A stretch of 64,000 bases of DNA. It comes from Neorhizobium vignae (lineage in GTDB: Bacteria > Pseudomonadota > Alphaproteobacteria > Rhizobiales > Rhizobiaceae). The notes below the pieces were generated by a model that did no database searches, had not been told where the DNA came from, and saw only the letters and a program-made list of their open reading frames with translations. Shown here piece after piece: positions 52,610 through 60,727 of the stretch. Each line of letters begins with the position of its first letter. The first letter of the stretch is position 1. Both the position numbers and the translations under genes were made by a program. The stretch is taken from the NCBI RefSeq assembly GCF_000732195.1, contig NZ_JNNU01000025.1, positions 16,859 through 80,858 on the forward strand, read 5' to 3'.

Positions 52610-54019
52610 CTAATTGCCCAACCGCTCCTTCCGGAACGCTGCCAAAACAGCCTTCGCCGCCAGCATCGCCGTATTCGCGTCAGTCTGATAGTTGCATACG
52701 GAAATCCGCATGACGTCGAGCCCTCGCCATCTGGCTCCGGTTACGAAGATCGTTCCTTCGCGCTGTAGCCGCGTTATGGTTCGTCTCGTGACCTCGTCGG
52801 CGTCGTTTGTCGAAAGATCCGAGCCGAAACGACAGATCAGCTGATTGAGGTCAACCTCGTTCAGGATTTCAACGCCCGGCTCGTGCGACAGATGCTCGGC
52901 AATGATCCGCGCGGAGGCGCAACAGCCTTCGACGAGACGGGCAATGCCGGTTCGGCCGAGATGTTTCATCATTGCCCAGGTTGCGAAACCGCGCGCTCGC
53001 CGCGAAAGCTCCGGCACATAGTGTGATGGATCTCGCTCCCCTTCCGTCGCAATGGGGAGGTAACTGGCAGCGATCGTCATGGCGCGACGGTGGGCCACTT
53101 CGTCCCTCACAATCGCATAGCCGCTGTCATAGGGGGTCTGGAGCCACTTGTGGCCGTCGGTGGCCCAACTATCGGCCAGCTCCAGTCCGGGACAAAGGTG
53201 CCGCGTCGATGGTGAAGCCTTTGCCCACAGGCCAAATGCGCCATCCACATGCACCCAGGCACCCCTGCTCCTGGCGACCGGGACAAGCTCGGCGAACGGA
53301 TCAAAGGCCCCTGTATTGAGCTGTCCCGCCTGAAGAATGGCGATCATGGGGCCGCCGGCTTTATTGACCGCGTCCTCAAAAGGCCTGGCAAGGATACGCC
53401 CCTGCGGATCGGTCGCCACCCTGACGACGCGGTCATGCCCAAGTCCCAGGAACTGGAGGGCCGAGAAGACGGTGGTGTGGGCATCGTCACCGATGACAAT
53501 GGTAATCGGCGGCGCACCGAAAAGCCCATCTGCATCGACATTCCAGCCGGCTCGGCGAAGCACTTCGCCTCTCGCCGCGGCCAGACACGTGAAGTTGGCC
53601 ACAGTTGCCCCTGTGACAAAGCCCACGGAAGATTGCGCAGGCAGGCCGAGAACATCCAGGAGCCACGTGGCTGCAACCTTCTCGAAGGACGCGGCGGCCG
53701 GAGACGCGGTATGATTGCCCGCATTCTGCCCCCAGGCGCTGGTGAGGAAATCGGCCGTCACGCCCATCGGATGCGAGCCGCCGATGACCCAGCCGAAGAA
53801 AGACGGCCCGGTCATTCGGTGAAGCCCCGGCTCTGCCTTTTCCACGAGATGCCGAAGAACGTCCTCCATCGCCAAAGTTTCCTCCTGGAGATTTTCGGCG
53901 AGTGTGGCCAGGCATTCCTGGTACTGCAAATGCGGGCGGTGGAGCCGAGGCTCGGTCTGGCGGAAGCCGGCGGCCAGGCGTGCGGCCTCTGCGAAAAGCG
54001 TGTCTATGCCCTCAGCCAT
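52610..54019 (-). CDS. PLP-dependent group II decarboxylase (aromatic-L-amino-acid decarboxylase type)
   Basis: 469 residues. The cofactor Lys is in SWATDGHKWLQTPYDSGYA; the conserved Asp and His that hold PLP are in AWVHVDGAFGLWAK and IGDDAHTTVFSA. N-terminal swapped segment and C-terminal small domain are complete. Substrate could be an aromatic amino acid or a related one; sequence alone does not decide. It is a single gene, convergent with glpV, and is the last typical chromosomal gene before the tRNA fragment at 54186. Confidence 0.9.
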   Translation of the reverse strand: MAEGIDTLFAEAARLAAGFRQTEPRLHRPHLQYQECLATLAENLQEETLAMEDVLRHLVEKAEPGLHRMTGPSFFGWVIGGSHPMGVTADFLTSAWGQNAGNHTASPAAASFEKVAATWLLDVLGLPAQSSVGFVTGATVANFTCLAAARGEVLRRAGWNVDADGLFGAPPITIVIGDDAHTTVFSALQFLGLGHDRVVRVATDPQGRILARPFEDAVNKAGGPMIAILQAGQLNTGAFDPFAELVPVARSRGAWVHVDGAFGLWAKASPSTRHLCPGLELADSWATDGHKWLQTPYDSGYAIVRDEVAHRRAMTIAASYLPIATEGERDPSHYVPELSRRARGFATWAMMKHLGRTGIARLVEGCCASARIIAEHLSHEPGVEILNEVDLNQLICRFGSDLSTNDADEVTRRTITRLQREGTIFVTGARWRGLDVMRISVCNYQTDANTAMLAAKAVLAAFRKERLGN

Positions 54020-54185
54020 GGACGGTGCCTCCCTGCCATCGCGACTGCGATGGCGGCTCGTGGTGCATGCGGGTTCTAATTATTGAACTCTCTGCGGCCG
54101 CTTACCATACCATAGGCAGTTCCCTAACCCCACTGCCCCAACTGGATGAGGATCGAGGAATACCGGCTTCAGGCAATAGGGCAGC

Positions 54186-54232
54186 TGGAGCGGGTGAAGG
54201 GAATCGAACCCTCGTATTCAGCTTGGGAAGCT
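54186..54232 (-). tRNA. 3' half of tRNA-Gly (CCC), fragment
   Basis: On the minus strand the sequence from 54232 to 54186 gives the anticodon arm (CAGC-TTCCCAA-GCTG, anticodon CCC), variable region, T-arm with TTCGATT loop, acceptor strand CACCCGC, T and an encoded CCA. The 5' half (acceptor strand, D-arm) is absent; the bases beyond 54232 belong to a repeat. It therefore cannot make a tRNA and is best read as an attachment-site remnant left by integration. Plus-strand translation of it gives the familiar false-protein string seen in many databases. Confidence 0.85.
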
Positions 54233-54303
54233 TCGAGAACAAGAAGGTAAATCAACGTGCCGTTTCACTGGCACTTGGCCTCGCCGGGAACCACCCGGCG
54301 AGG
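54219..54303 (+). repeat. att-like direct repeat, copy A
   Basis: 85 bp. It begins with CAGCTTGGGAAGCTT, the complement of the tRNA-Gly anticodon arm, continues with GAGAACAAGAAG, and ends with a perfect 10-bp stem-loop (CCTCGCCGGG 54279-54288, loop AACCA, CCCGGCGAGG 54294-54303). Copy B at 56211 matches at about four of five positions by eye, including the stem. The flanks are unrelated. Confidence 0.8.
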
Positions 54304-54524
54304 TATTTGCTACAACATAACGGAGATCACCATGCGCCTTCAGACAAAAGTTGGAATCCCAGAAGGACCGGAATAATTCGCACTTTACGCAAGAATTTCA
54401 GGGCGATACCAAAAAAGGTGAGGGGTTTTGCGTCCACTTGATTTTATTGGCGTTTTTTAGACGGTCCCCTCACCATAAGTGAGCCGGTACCAGGGGCGCT
54501 TCGGGCGGCAAATTGCGAGGCAAT
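54304..54524. other. AT-rich non-coding stretch inside first repeat segment
   Basis: Contains no acceptable gene. Short words from 54424 on (GGGGTTTTGCGTCCACTTG, then a T-run) have no obvious partner. It follows the stop of the ATPase gene on the minus strand, so it may hold its terminator. Confidence 0.35.
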
Positions 54525-56129
54525 TCAATAAAAAATCGAATCTGCCAAATCTTGATAGACTGCTGTATCACTCGTGATGTGTTCAGCCAGAAGCACTTTA
54601 AATTTTTCCGCATTAATGCTCGTCTTGATACCACAGAATGACCTAATTAGTCCGAGGTCGTCTTTAAGGTTTTGGTCACTAATGCTGGTGACGAATGCAT
54701 CATACGCCTCCTCTTCAAACGTCAGTCCATTTTCGATGCAATATTTTTGCAAGATTTCTTTGTCGAAAAGATAATTTTCAATTTCTCGCCTCCGCAATAC
54801 TCGATGATTATCTGCGTTCTGCTTCAGGTAAAGCTGACGGGTTTTTTCGGTCGCTTCTTCGCCGGAGGCAATATCGCGATCCTTGAGGATCCATATTTCA
54901 AGTTCAGGAAAAACCTTCGTCAGGATCGCAATCGCGATAGCGCTGCGCTGATCGAGCTCGGTATTGCCCCCGCTTGATACAAAAAGAGTATCTGGGTGCC
55001 GTTCTGCAAAAATGGCGTTATAAACCTTCGCATCAAGACCGCGCTCGGATCCCCCACTTCCGGGAGTGTCTCGTCCTTCGCAGTAGATGATGCGTCGTGG
55101 ACTGACGAGATGAACGAGGTCGTCCAAAGCGATTGAAAAAATCTCTCTCCATTCCAGATGTGAGGAGCGCAGCGGCGTAAGAGTGACCGGCTCGGATCCC
55201 AGCTTGAGATCTCGCCGGAAGTGAATGACCTGGCAGCTTTCTTTGAAGTCCTTCTGAAGCGCACGCAGGAAGCCGATGCTGTGCGTCGTGAGCCAGATCT
55301 GGCAATTCTCGGGAACCAGCTTATCGATCTCCTGGAGAAGAGCCTTCTGCATGCTGGTATTAATGTGGAGCTCAGGCTCATCGAAAAGGAAAACAGTGTC
55401 AGAATAATCATCTCTCCGGAGATACAAATCCAACAATATATCTACGACTTCCTTCTCCCCAGATGACAGAACATCGAATGGGAATTCGCTGTCCTGGTCG
55501 TTTTTAATGAAGTAAAGCGTCCCGCGAGACGATTCGATATCGCCGAGGCTGGAAATTTTTAGGTCGATACATCGCTCAATGGAGGCGTTGAGATCTCCGA
55601 TAATCTTCGCTTTAGCTTCACTTGGCCTGCTGTCCGTATCATCGCGGTATTTGTTGTAAGCGCTGTGAAGACGGCGATAATTTTGTTCCATTTTTGCGTC
55701 GAGATCAGAGGCAGAGGAAGCACCATAGTCGTTGTTGCTGATTTTTTGGACTTGTTTGGTCTGGGTGATGTTCAGCTGACTGTTGTACCGATATGGACTT
55801 CTGAACGAAAAAATCGTTCCTTGCTCGCCGGTTTTGGCCTTTCGGTTGTAAACTGCATTATACTCACCTTCGGTGAAGTCGATTTCGATGTTCTGCCGGC
55901 CAACGGGTGTAACCCCATCAATCGAGTGGTAAACGTTTCCTCGGGCGGAGGTGCTTCCGATGTGCATGTTCATGGATTGTCGGAACATCAGGCCATCGAG
56001 AACGCTGCTCTTCCCGGATCCGTTGGGACCGACCAGCGCAATAATGCGACGAGGGTTATCACCTAGGTCGATAGTCAAATCGTGAAATCGCTTATAGCCG
56101 CCTTTAAGGCGGAGCCTTTTAATCTTCAT
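54525..56129 (-). CDS. Fused ABC-ATPase and DUF4435/TOPRIM protein (merged PARIS/AriAB-like)
   Basis: 534 residues from ATG 56129 (MKIKRLRLKG); an earlier frame start at 56156 lacks a ribosome site. N-terminal ABC/SMC-type ATPase: Walker A GPNGSGKSS at 34-42, signature LSSGE at 221-225, Walker B LFDEPE at 248-253, H-loop TTHS at 281-284. C-terminal TOPRIM-like DUF4435: CEGRD (Glu351), SSGGN at 386-389, KDRD at 416-419, REIENYL at 448-454. AriA plus AriB of the PARIS anti-phage system have these two parts, and merged forms are known. An OLD-type nuclease is the alternative. Composition is Asn/Ile/Lys-rich, unlike neighbours; it sits alone between repeats A and B. Confidence 0.8.
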   Translation of the reverse strand: MKIKRLRLKGGYKRFHDLTIDLGDNPRRIIALVGPNGSGKSSVLDGLMFRQSMNMHIGSTSARGNVYHSIDGVTPVGRQNIEIDFTEGEYNAVYNRKAKTGEQGTIFSFRSPYRYNSQLNITQTKQVQKISNNDYGASSASDLDAKMEQNYRRLHSAYNKYRDDTDSRPSEAKAKIIGDLNASIERCIDLKISSLGDIESSRGTLYFIKNDQDSEFPFDVLSSGEKEVVDILLDLYLRRDDYSDTVFLFDEPELHINTSMQKALLQEIDKLVPENCQIWLTTHSIGFLRALQKDFKESCQVIHFRRDLKLGSEPVTLTPLRSSHLEWREIFSIALDDLVHLVSPRRIIYCEGRDTPGSGGSERGLDAKVYNAIFAERHPDTLFVSSGGNTELDQRSAIAIAILTKVFPELEIWILKDRDIASGEEATEKTRQLYLKQNADNHRVLRRREIENYLFDKEILQKYCIENGLTFEEEAYDAFVTSISDQNLKDDLGLIRSFCGIKTSINAEKFKVLLAEHITSDTAVYQDLADSIFY

Positions 56130-56210
56130 TTTACCACCAGTGCAGGCGACGATCATCGATGAATACTAAAGTTTCATATAAGGCAAAATTCGATGTCGGT
56201 CCAATAGCAG

Positions 56211-56293
56211 CAGCTTGGGAAGCTTGGAGAACAAGAAGACAAACCAGCGTGGCGTGCACTGAACTTGGCCTCGCCGGGAAGCGCCCGGCGAGG
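56211..56293 (+). repeat. att-like direct repeat, copy B
   Basis: 83 bp, same order of parts as copy A: CAGCTTGGGAAGCTT, GAGAACAAGAAG, and a perfect 10-bp stem-loop with the same arms (CCTCGCCGGG 56269-56278, loop AAGCG, CCCGGCGAGG 56284-56293), followed by CTTTTGCC. The gene-free interval 56130-56474 holds this repeat and nothing else I can support. Confidence 0.8.
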
Positions 56294-56474
56294 CTTTTGC
56301 CACAATTTCAGAGGTCTTTTTTTGATGGAGCCTTGGATGCCGGCGGGTGGAAAGCATCGCCGTATTCTTGGGGACCTATTTCAACCCGAGAAGACCGGCC
56401 GTGTCGTTGCCGAGCGCTTCAACTTCCACAAATATGATAGTGATCTATGACAACTAGCTCACAGGGAGGTGAAT

Positions 56475-57119
56475 ATGAGAGTTGAGGACGGGCGGACCTA
56501 TGTCGACAAGGAGGAGGTTGCTCGCCGTCTAATACATTCGAGCATTCGAAACATTTTAAAGCGCGACTGTGCGCTCACGACCCATCTAATTTTGGGGTCG
56601 GCCACCACACTTCTGCAGGAATATGCAAAGTCTATAGGCAAAGGAGTGTTGATAGATATTGATAAATTAGTGCGCCCGGAGTTTGCCAAAGGCATGAAGG
56701 ACGCCATGAATTCACATTATAACTTCTTTAAACATGCAAACTTCGATGCTGGCCTCTCGATCGATGTTACGAACATCTCGCAGTCAAATGAGCTGGAGGC
56801 CTTTCGGGCCATCGTCGAATATTGGGCGCTCTTTGAGCCGCGTACTCACCAAATGTCCCTCTATTTCTCGGTCATAACTATTCTTTATCCAGACCTATAT
56901 CGATGGGAGCTTCTGGAGAACGAAAAACCCAGTACGGCACGCATTCGGCAAGAGTTAGCCGCCTACGGAAAGGCAGACACCTTTCGGCTGGCGGCTAAGG
57001 CGCTAGACCTGCATCCGTTCCTGGAAGAAATCCAAGAAGACAAACAGCAGATCTATCGCAAGGCGCCCCCACATTACGACGGACCACCCCATCGCGACAT
57101 GTTTAAACGGAAGTTTTAA
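56475..57119 (+). CDS. Unrecognised 214-residue protein, sole gene between repeats B and C
   Basis: Start ATG 56475 has GGGAGGTG 5 bp upstream. Soluble, largely helical. Features: VDKEEVARRLIHSSIRNILK near the start, SHYNFFKHANFDAGLS with several aromatic/His residues about residue 85, and a basic C-terminus (PPHRDMFKRKF). No family recognised. Low GC and isolated position suggest acquired DNA. Being the only gene of a repeat-bounded segment next to an anti-phage-like gene, it is a defence candidate by association only. Confidence 0.65.
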   Translation: MRVEDGRTYVDKEEVARRLIHSSIRNILKRDCALTTHLILGSATTLLQEYAKSIGKGVLIDIDKLVRPEFAKGMKDAMNSHYNFFKHANFDAGLSIDVTNISQSNELEAFRAIVEYWALFEPRTHQMSLYFSVITILYPDLYRWELLENEKPSTARIRQELAAYGKADTFRLAAKALDLHPFLEEIQEDKQQIYRKAPPHYDGPPHRDMFKRKF

Positions 57120-57126
57120 TGGAAAA

Positions 57127-57163
57127 GCAGCTGGAGCTTGGAGAACAACAAGGAAAAACAGCG
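57127..57163 (+). repeat. att-like direct repeat, copy C (partial)
   Basis: 37 bp. GCAGCTGGAGCTTGGAGAAC followed by AACAAGGAAAAACAGCG matches copy B from its GCAGCT to its CCAGCG with two 2-bp gaps and a few changes. It lacks the stem-loop. It begins 7 bp after the stop of the 214-residue gene. Confidence 0.6.
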
Positions 57164-57224
57164 AATATTGATGAGCAAGTGGTATGTTCGTACCTAAGCA
57201 TTGCGACGATGAGGATTTGATCAA

Positions 57225-58016
57225 ATGGCCTTTTTGGCGACTGTGGCTTGCAAGATATCATCTAGGGGAGATTTACCAGAAACAATCCCAACTTCTCCCC
57301 CAGGATCTGACAACGTTGATCAGTACGTGGTTCGATTGCTCGAAGACAAAACCACACGCTTTCTGGTAACACGCAGCACCTCGCAGCAAGGTTTGAGAGG
57401 GCTTTGGTTTGAGAGCATCGGCGAAGGTGGCCTCGAAGCCAGTGTCCCGTTCCGATGGATACCGCAGTTCGGGCTGAGATTCGAGCATCACTACAAAGGG
57501 TTCCACTTCACGTACAGTTCACCCTTCATCTTTCTTTTGCACCACTATTCGCGCTTCGCGTTCTTCTATCGGATGTATGACCGGCTCGCACAGCGTGTAT
57601 TTAACCGGAAGCACCTCGTTCGCGAGGGTCGAATAGCTGTCCTTAGGTTCATTCATGATCGGACATTGGACAATCAGGACTTCCGCACATCAACGTTAGA
57701 TTTGATGACGCAGATGTATTCAATCCGTTGGGTAATGCACCCGGATAAAAGCAGAACTCTAGGACACTACAATTTCGTTCTCCGCTCACTCCTAGCCGAT
57801 GGAGACCTCGAACTAGAGAGCAGGAGCTATCGCCTGTCCCCCAAAGCTCTAAGCACCTTAGCCGCATTCGAAGAGGAGGATCGAAGGCATGCCGAAAACA
57901 GGAATCGCCAGTCGATCCTTGCGCTCCTCACCTTTGCTCTCCTGTTGATCGGCATCCCTCAGGCCGTGGCTGCCGCCATCCAGGCGTACCAGTTCTTTTA
58001 TCCGCTGCCTAAGTGA
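57225..58016 (+). CDS. Unknown protein with C-terminal membrane anchor
   Basis: 263 residues, ATG 57225 with GAGGA upstream. Soluble part to about residue 225, rich in aromatic and Arg residues (SSPFIFLLHHYSRFAFFYRM; the region 175-215 looks like a winged-helix: LGHYNFVLRSLLADGDLELE). C-terminal helix about 235-256 (LALLTFALLLIGIPQAVAAA) should anchor it in the membrane. I do not recognise it. It follows repeat C and converges with the HTH-ImmA gene. A membrane-anchored effector is one possible reading, not more. Confidence 0.65.
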   Translation: MAFLATVACKISSRGDLPETIPTSPPGSDNVDQYVVRLLEDKTTRFLVTRSTSQQGLRGLWFESIGEGGLEASVPFRWIPQFGLRFEHHYKGFHFTYSSPFIFLLHHYSRFAFFYRMYDRLAQRVFNRKHLVREGRIAVLRFIHDRTLDNQDFRTSTLDLMTQMYSIRWVMHPDKSRTLGHYNFVLRSLLADGDLELESRSYRLSPKALSTLAAFEEEDRRHAENRNRQSILALLTFALLLIGIPQAVAAAIQAYQFFYPLPK

Positions 58017-58070
58017 GTGCGGTGATGGCACGGTCGATCGCAGGACTTTTGGCGCAACCGCTTTTCAGAT

Positions 58071-59159
58071 TTACTTGATGACCCTCAATTGAGGGCGATC
58101 TTGCTTGTCTCTATGAATGCCATAGAGTGATGCGACCTCTTCTTCCTCAAGGACCAACATTTTAGCAAAATCAGAAATTGAATACTTCAGCTCGTTCTTA
58201 TGCAAATCGATAATGTGCTCCCAAAGCCGTGTAGGCTCCGGAGCGAACTGCGTTTCGGCCGGTTCGGTCTTTCGCCAGCCCCTGGCGCTTAGCTGACGCC
58301 ATAAATAACTGGTTTGATTTTCGGTAATCATCCGAGCAGACCCGGCGCGAAACAAAAGTGAGGCAACCGACACCCGCCAGTACCGCTTGAGTTGCACCAA
58401 GCGCTCAAGGGTAACCTTGCCGCCGATAAGATCGGAACGAAGTTGAGTAGCAGGCACAAGAAACTCGCCCGCAAACAAGTCTGCTTCTGATTCCATCTCC
58501 TCAGTCGGAACTGAGTGCATCAGTAAATGGCCGAGCTCGTGCGCGAGGGAATGGCGACGGCGATCCGCCGGCGCTTTACTGTTGAGAAATATGATAGGGG
58601 GAGTATCCCTTAAGCGCATCGTCAAACCGTCAACGTTCTCAACGAAGTCGCAGACGATCACCAATATTCCGGCCCTCTCGCACAGGGCGGTCAAATTCTT
58701 GATCGGCCCCTCAGGCACCATCCATGTGCGCCTAAGGAACTGCGCGACCTTATCTGCACCTCCCAACTCATCAACGTCCACCTTCGGCAAGGCGAGTTGC
58801 GGGGTGACGTCAATGGACGTGATGAGCCTTCGCAAATGCATTATCCTGAGGTTCAGCTCCGCGTGAAGCCGTCTCATATCAGTCGCGAGAACGGATGCTC
58901 GTTTCCGCCAAGCGACATCGTGGACACTGAGGGGGAGCCCCGAGATCTCGTCGTTCTGGAAAAAGAAATCCGGTGGAAAACGGAGAGCTTTCGCTACGGC
59001 GCCAACGGTCGACGGCGAGGGCTCACTGTTCAGGAGCCCCCGTTCGATACGAGAATAGTGACCTTGATCCAGACCGGCAGAAGCGGCTACCTCCGCTTGA
59101 CTGAGGCCTCTGTACTGCCGAGCCAGGAGAAGTAGCTCGGTATTGAATGCTGGAGGCAT
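58071..59159 (-). CDS. HTH-XRE and ImmA/IrrE-type metalloprotease protein
   Basis: 362 residues. XRE helix-turn-helix about 5-65 (LSQAEVAASAGLDQGHYSRI), then an ImmA/IrrE (M78) domain about 150-290 with the zinc motif HELGH in SLAHELGHLLMH and the third-ligand region ESEADLFAGEFLVP. Such proteins cleave or bind repressors in mobile elements (ImmA) or act in toxin-antitoxin pairs. It starts 3 bp after a gene for an unknown 201-residue protein, so the two form a bicistronic unit. Target unknown. Confidence 0.88.
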   Translation of the reverse strand: MPPAFNTELLLLARQYRGLSQAEVAASAGLDQGHYSRIERGLLNSEPSPSTVGAVAKALRFPPDFFFQNDEISGLPLSVHDVAWRKRASVLATDMRRLHAELNLRIMHLRRLITSIDVTPQLALPKVDVDELGGADKVAQFLRRTWMVPEGPIKNLTALCERAGILVIVCDFVENVDGLTMRLRDTPPIIFLNSKAPADRRRHSLAHELGHLLMHSVPTEEMESEADLFAGEFLVPATQLRSDLIGGKVTLERLVQLKRYWRVSVASLLFRAGSARMITENQTSYLWRQLSARGWRKTEPAETQFAPEPTRLWEHIIDLHKNELKYSISDFAKMLVLEEEEVASLYGIHRDKQDRPQLRVIK

Positions 59160-59162
59160 GTT

Positions 59163-59768
59163 TTAGCCCCGATCTTTCTTGTCTTTGTTTTGATCCTGGT
59201 CCGGCCGCTTGATCTGAACAATCTTGGTCGCGTCGACATCGTCGTCGAAAAACGAAGGTTCCAGGGACTGCTGGATGCCCTCGGAGGATAGCTCAATCTT
59301 CCAAAGAAACTTCCCGTGGGAGCGGGCGGACAAGCCAACCCAAGCAACTGCCGTCTCCAGTTCGTCCAGAACGTAGCAAAGTTCGATGCGCTGTAGACCT
59401 TTCAGGCCCCACAGGTCAACTTCATGATCATCGAACGCGACGGCCTCTGACGTAGGATAGTTCGAAGTCGCAAGCGTATTGTCCGCGTGCTTGAACCTAA
59501 ACAGTATCGCATCCTCGATGATGAAGGAGGCGGTATCGCGGTGGAACACCGCTTTGAAATCGTCATCCTCGTGACTTATTTTTTCGAGCTCACGGACGAC
59601 TGCTTCCCAGATCAACGTTCGAAAAGTAGACTTCCTGACCCACCTTCCCCGCTCCGGATAGGCTTCCATCGCGGCATTCCATCCGCGGTGAACAGCGCTA
59701 TAGACTTTAGGAGCGCGATCGCGCTCCATAAACACTTGCTGAACGTAGTCACGCAATGGCAGGGGCAA
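59163..59768 (-). CDS. Unknown 201-residue partner of the HTH-ImmA protein
   Basis: Soluble. N-terminal part basic and helical (AVHRGWNAAMEAYPERGRWV), acidic middle (AVAFDDHEVDLWGLKGLQRI), beta-rich C-terminal part and a charged tail of Lys/Asp/Gln. First gene of a two-gene unit with the HTH-ImmA gene 3 bp downstream. Family not recognised. Order and spacing resemble toxin-antitoxin or phage-repressor pairs; which protein would be the effector is open. Confidence 0.65.
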   Translation of the reverse strand: MPLPLRDYVQQVFMERDRAPKVYSAVHRGWNAAMEAYPERGRWVRKSTFRTLIWEAVVRELEKISHEDDDFKAVFHRDTASFIIEDAILFRFKHADNTLATSNYPTSEAVAFDDHEVDLWGLKGLQRIELCYVLDELETAVAWVGLSARSHGKFLWKIELSSEGIQQSLEPSFFDDDVDATKIVQIKRPDQDQNKDKKDRG

Positions 59769-59931
59769 CGGCGAATCTCCGATTTGATGTCATCTAAGTG
59801 TGTCAGCATTTTTTACAAAAACAAGCTCCAAATATGCACGGTGATATGCAGACGATGGAGTACCATGATCTATATACTGATCTACAGCGAAATTATTTTC
59901 CCGCCTGACTTTGTTTTAGACCGGAGGAGTC

Positions 59932-60186
59932 GTGAAACAGTATCGTGTTGTTATCCTTCGTGATCAGAAACCGGGACATGAAAAAACCTTCGCCGAGATA
60001 CAGGCAATCGCATTCCTTGAGGGACTGAGCGCGGACTACCTCCGAGGTGACGCCCGATTTGTCCTGATCCGAGGTCGCGACGACCAAAGGGAAGCGCTCC
60101 TAGCTTGTATGGATGCGATCCGACAGCACAACACTGGCTCAAGAGGGATACGAACGGTCTTCTTGGACCTGAGCACTAGTTTGTGA
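59932..60186 (+). CDS. Small unknown protein (84 residues)
   Basis: GTG start at 59932 after a strong GGAGGAG. Short alpha/beta protein (MKQYRVVILRDQKPGHEKTF ... ARFVLIRGRDDQREALLACM), no membrane segment. The pattern strand-helix-strand-helix could be a small ferredoxin-like fold. No family recognised; it diverges from the ImmA pair. Confidence 0.6.
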   Translation: MKQYRVVILRDQKPGHEKTFAEIQAIAFLEGLSADYLRGDARFVLIRGRDDQREALLACMDAIRQHNTGSRGIRTVFLDLSTSL

Positions 60187-60323
60187 AGCTTGCCCCTTTG
60201 TTTGTTTTCTGAAGTTGGCTGTAAAAAAGGGTCCTTCGCGTCAAAAAAGTCCGAATATGTTCGATGGCGCTGTAAAAACGTCTCCAATCTTTTCAGCGAG
60301 GACGTCCGCTCTATCTCGGCTGG

Positions 60324-60560
60324 ATGACCGACGTTCCTTCGCCATCCGTCCCACCTGACGACCTGAACCGCCACATCCTTTGTCAGATGGCGATCGAGTT
60401 CCCATTGCAGGAGATCATCGATACTGCGGTGAAAGCCGGCTGGGGAGAGGCCGAGGTGCTGACGGCGATCATAGAGGTGGCGGATAACCTGGTGCTGGCT
60501 CACGGGTCGAACTCGGAGTTGGACGCTCTATTGAAGGCGCTGAAGCGGAATACGGAATAA
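60324..60560 (+). CDS. Small unknown helical protein (78 residues)
   Basis: ATG 60324. All-helical after a Pro-rich start (MTDVPSPSVPPDDLNRHILC), with LQEIIDTAVKAGWGEAEVLT in the middle. Looks like small conserved proteins of rhizobial plasmids and islands, function unknown. A stem-loop follows 12 bp after the stop. Confidence 0.6.
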   Translation: MTDVPSPSVPPDDLNRHILCQMAIEFPLQEIIDTAVKAGWGEAEVLTAIIEVADNLVLAHGSNSELDALLKALKRNTE

Positions 60561-60572
60561 ACCCTAAAAGAA

Positions 60573-60594
60573 GCCCGCCGAAGCGGGCAAATTT
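60573..60594 (+). terminator. Short stem-loop terminator after the 78-residue gene
   Basis: GCCCGC (60573-60578), CGAA loop, GCGGGC (60583-60588), then AAATTT. A 6-bp stem with a tetraloop and a short T-run; a weak but plausible terminator. Confidence 0.55.
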
Positions 60595-60727
60595 GGGGGG
60601 GGATTTGAAGGAGTAGACGAACGCAGCGGCCTGGGAGGGAGATGCGCTAGTTGGCATCAGGAGAGCGGTCGCTGCGTCCGACCTTCTAACTGGGCCAATC
60701 TCAAAACGTTCCGCACCAATGTTTTTC

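Noticed and set aside
54186..54232. An intact tRNA-Gly gene
   Set aside because: The D-arm and 5' acceptor strand are missing; the sequence beyond the anticodon arm does not pair with CACCCGC.
53902..54441. A plus-strand frame running through the tRNA fragment and repeat A
   Set aside because: Contains the known false-protein string produced by translating tRNA genes; start region overlaps the decarboxylase gene.
54525..56129. A simple SMC/RecF-type repair ATPase
   Set aside because: There is no long coiled coil between the Walker A and signature parts, and a DUF4435-type TOPRIM region follows the ATPase.
56159..56437. A plus-strand frame through repeat B
   Set aside because: It is the translated repeat; no ribosome site and unrelated flanks.
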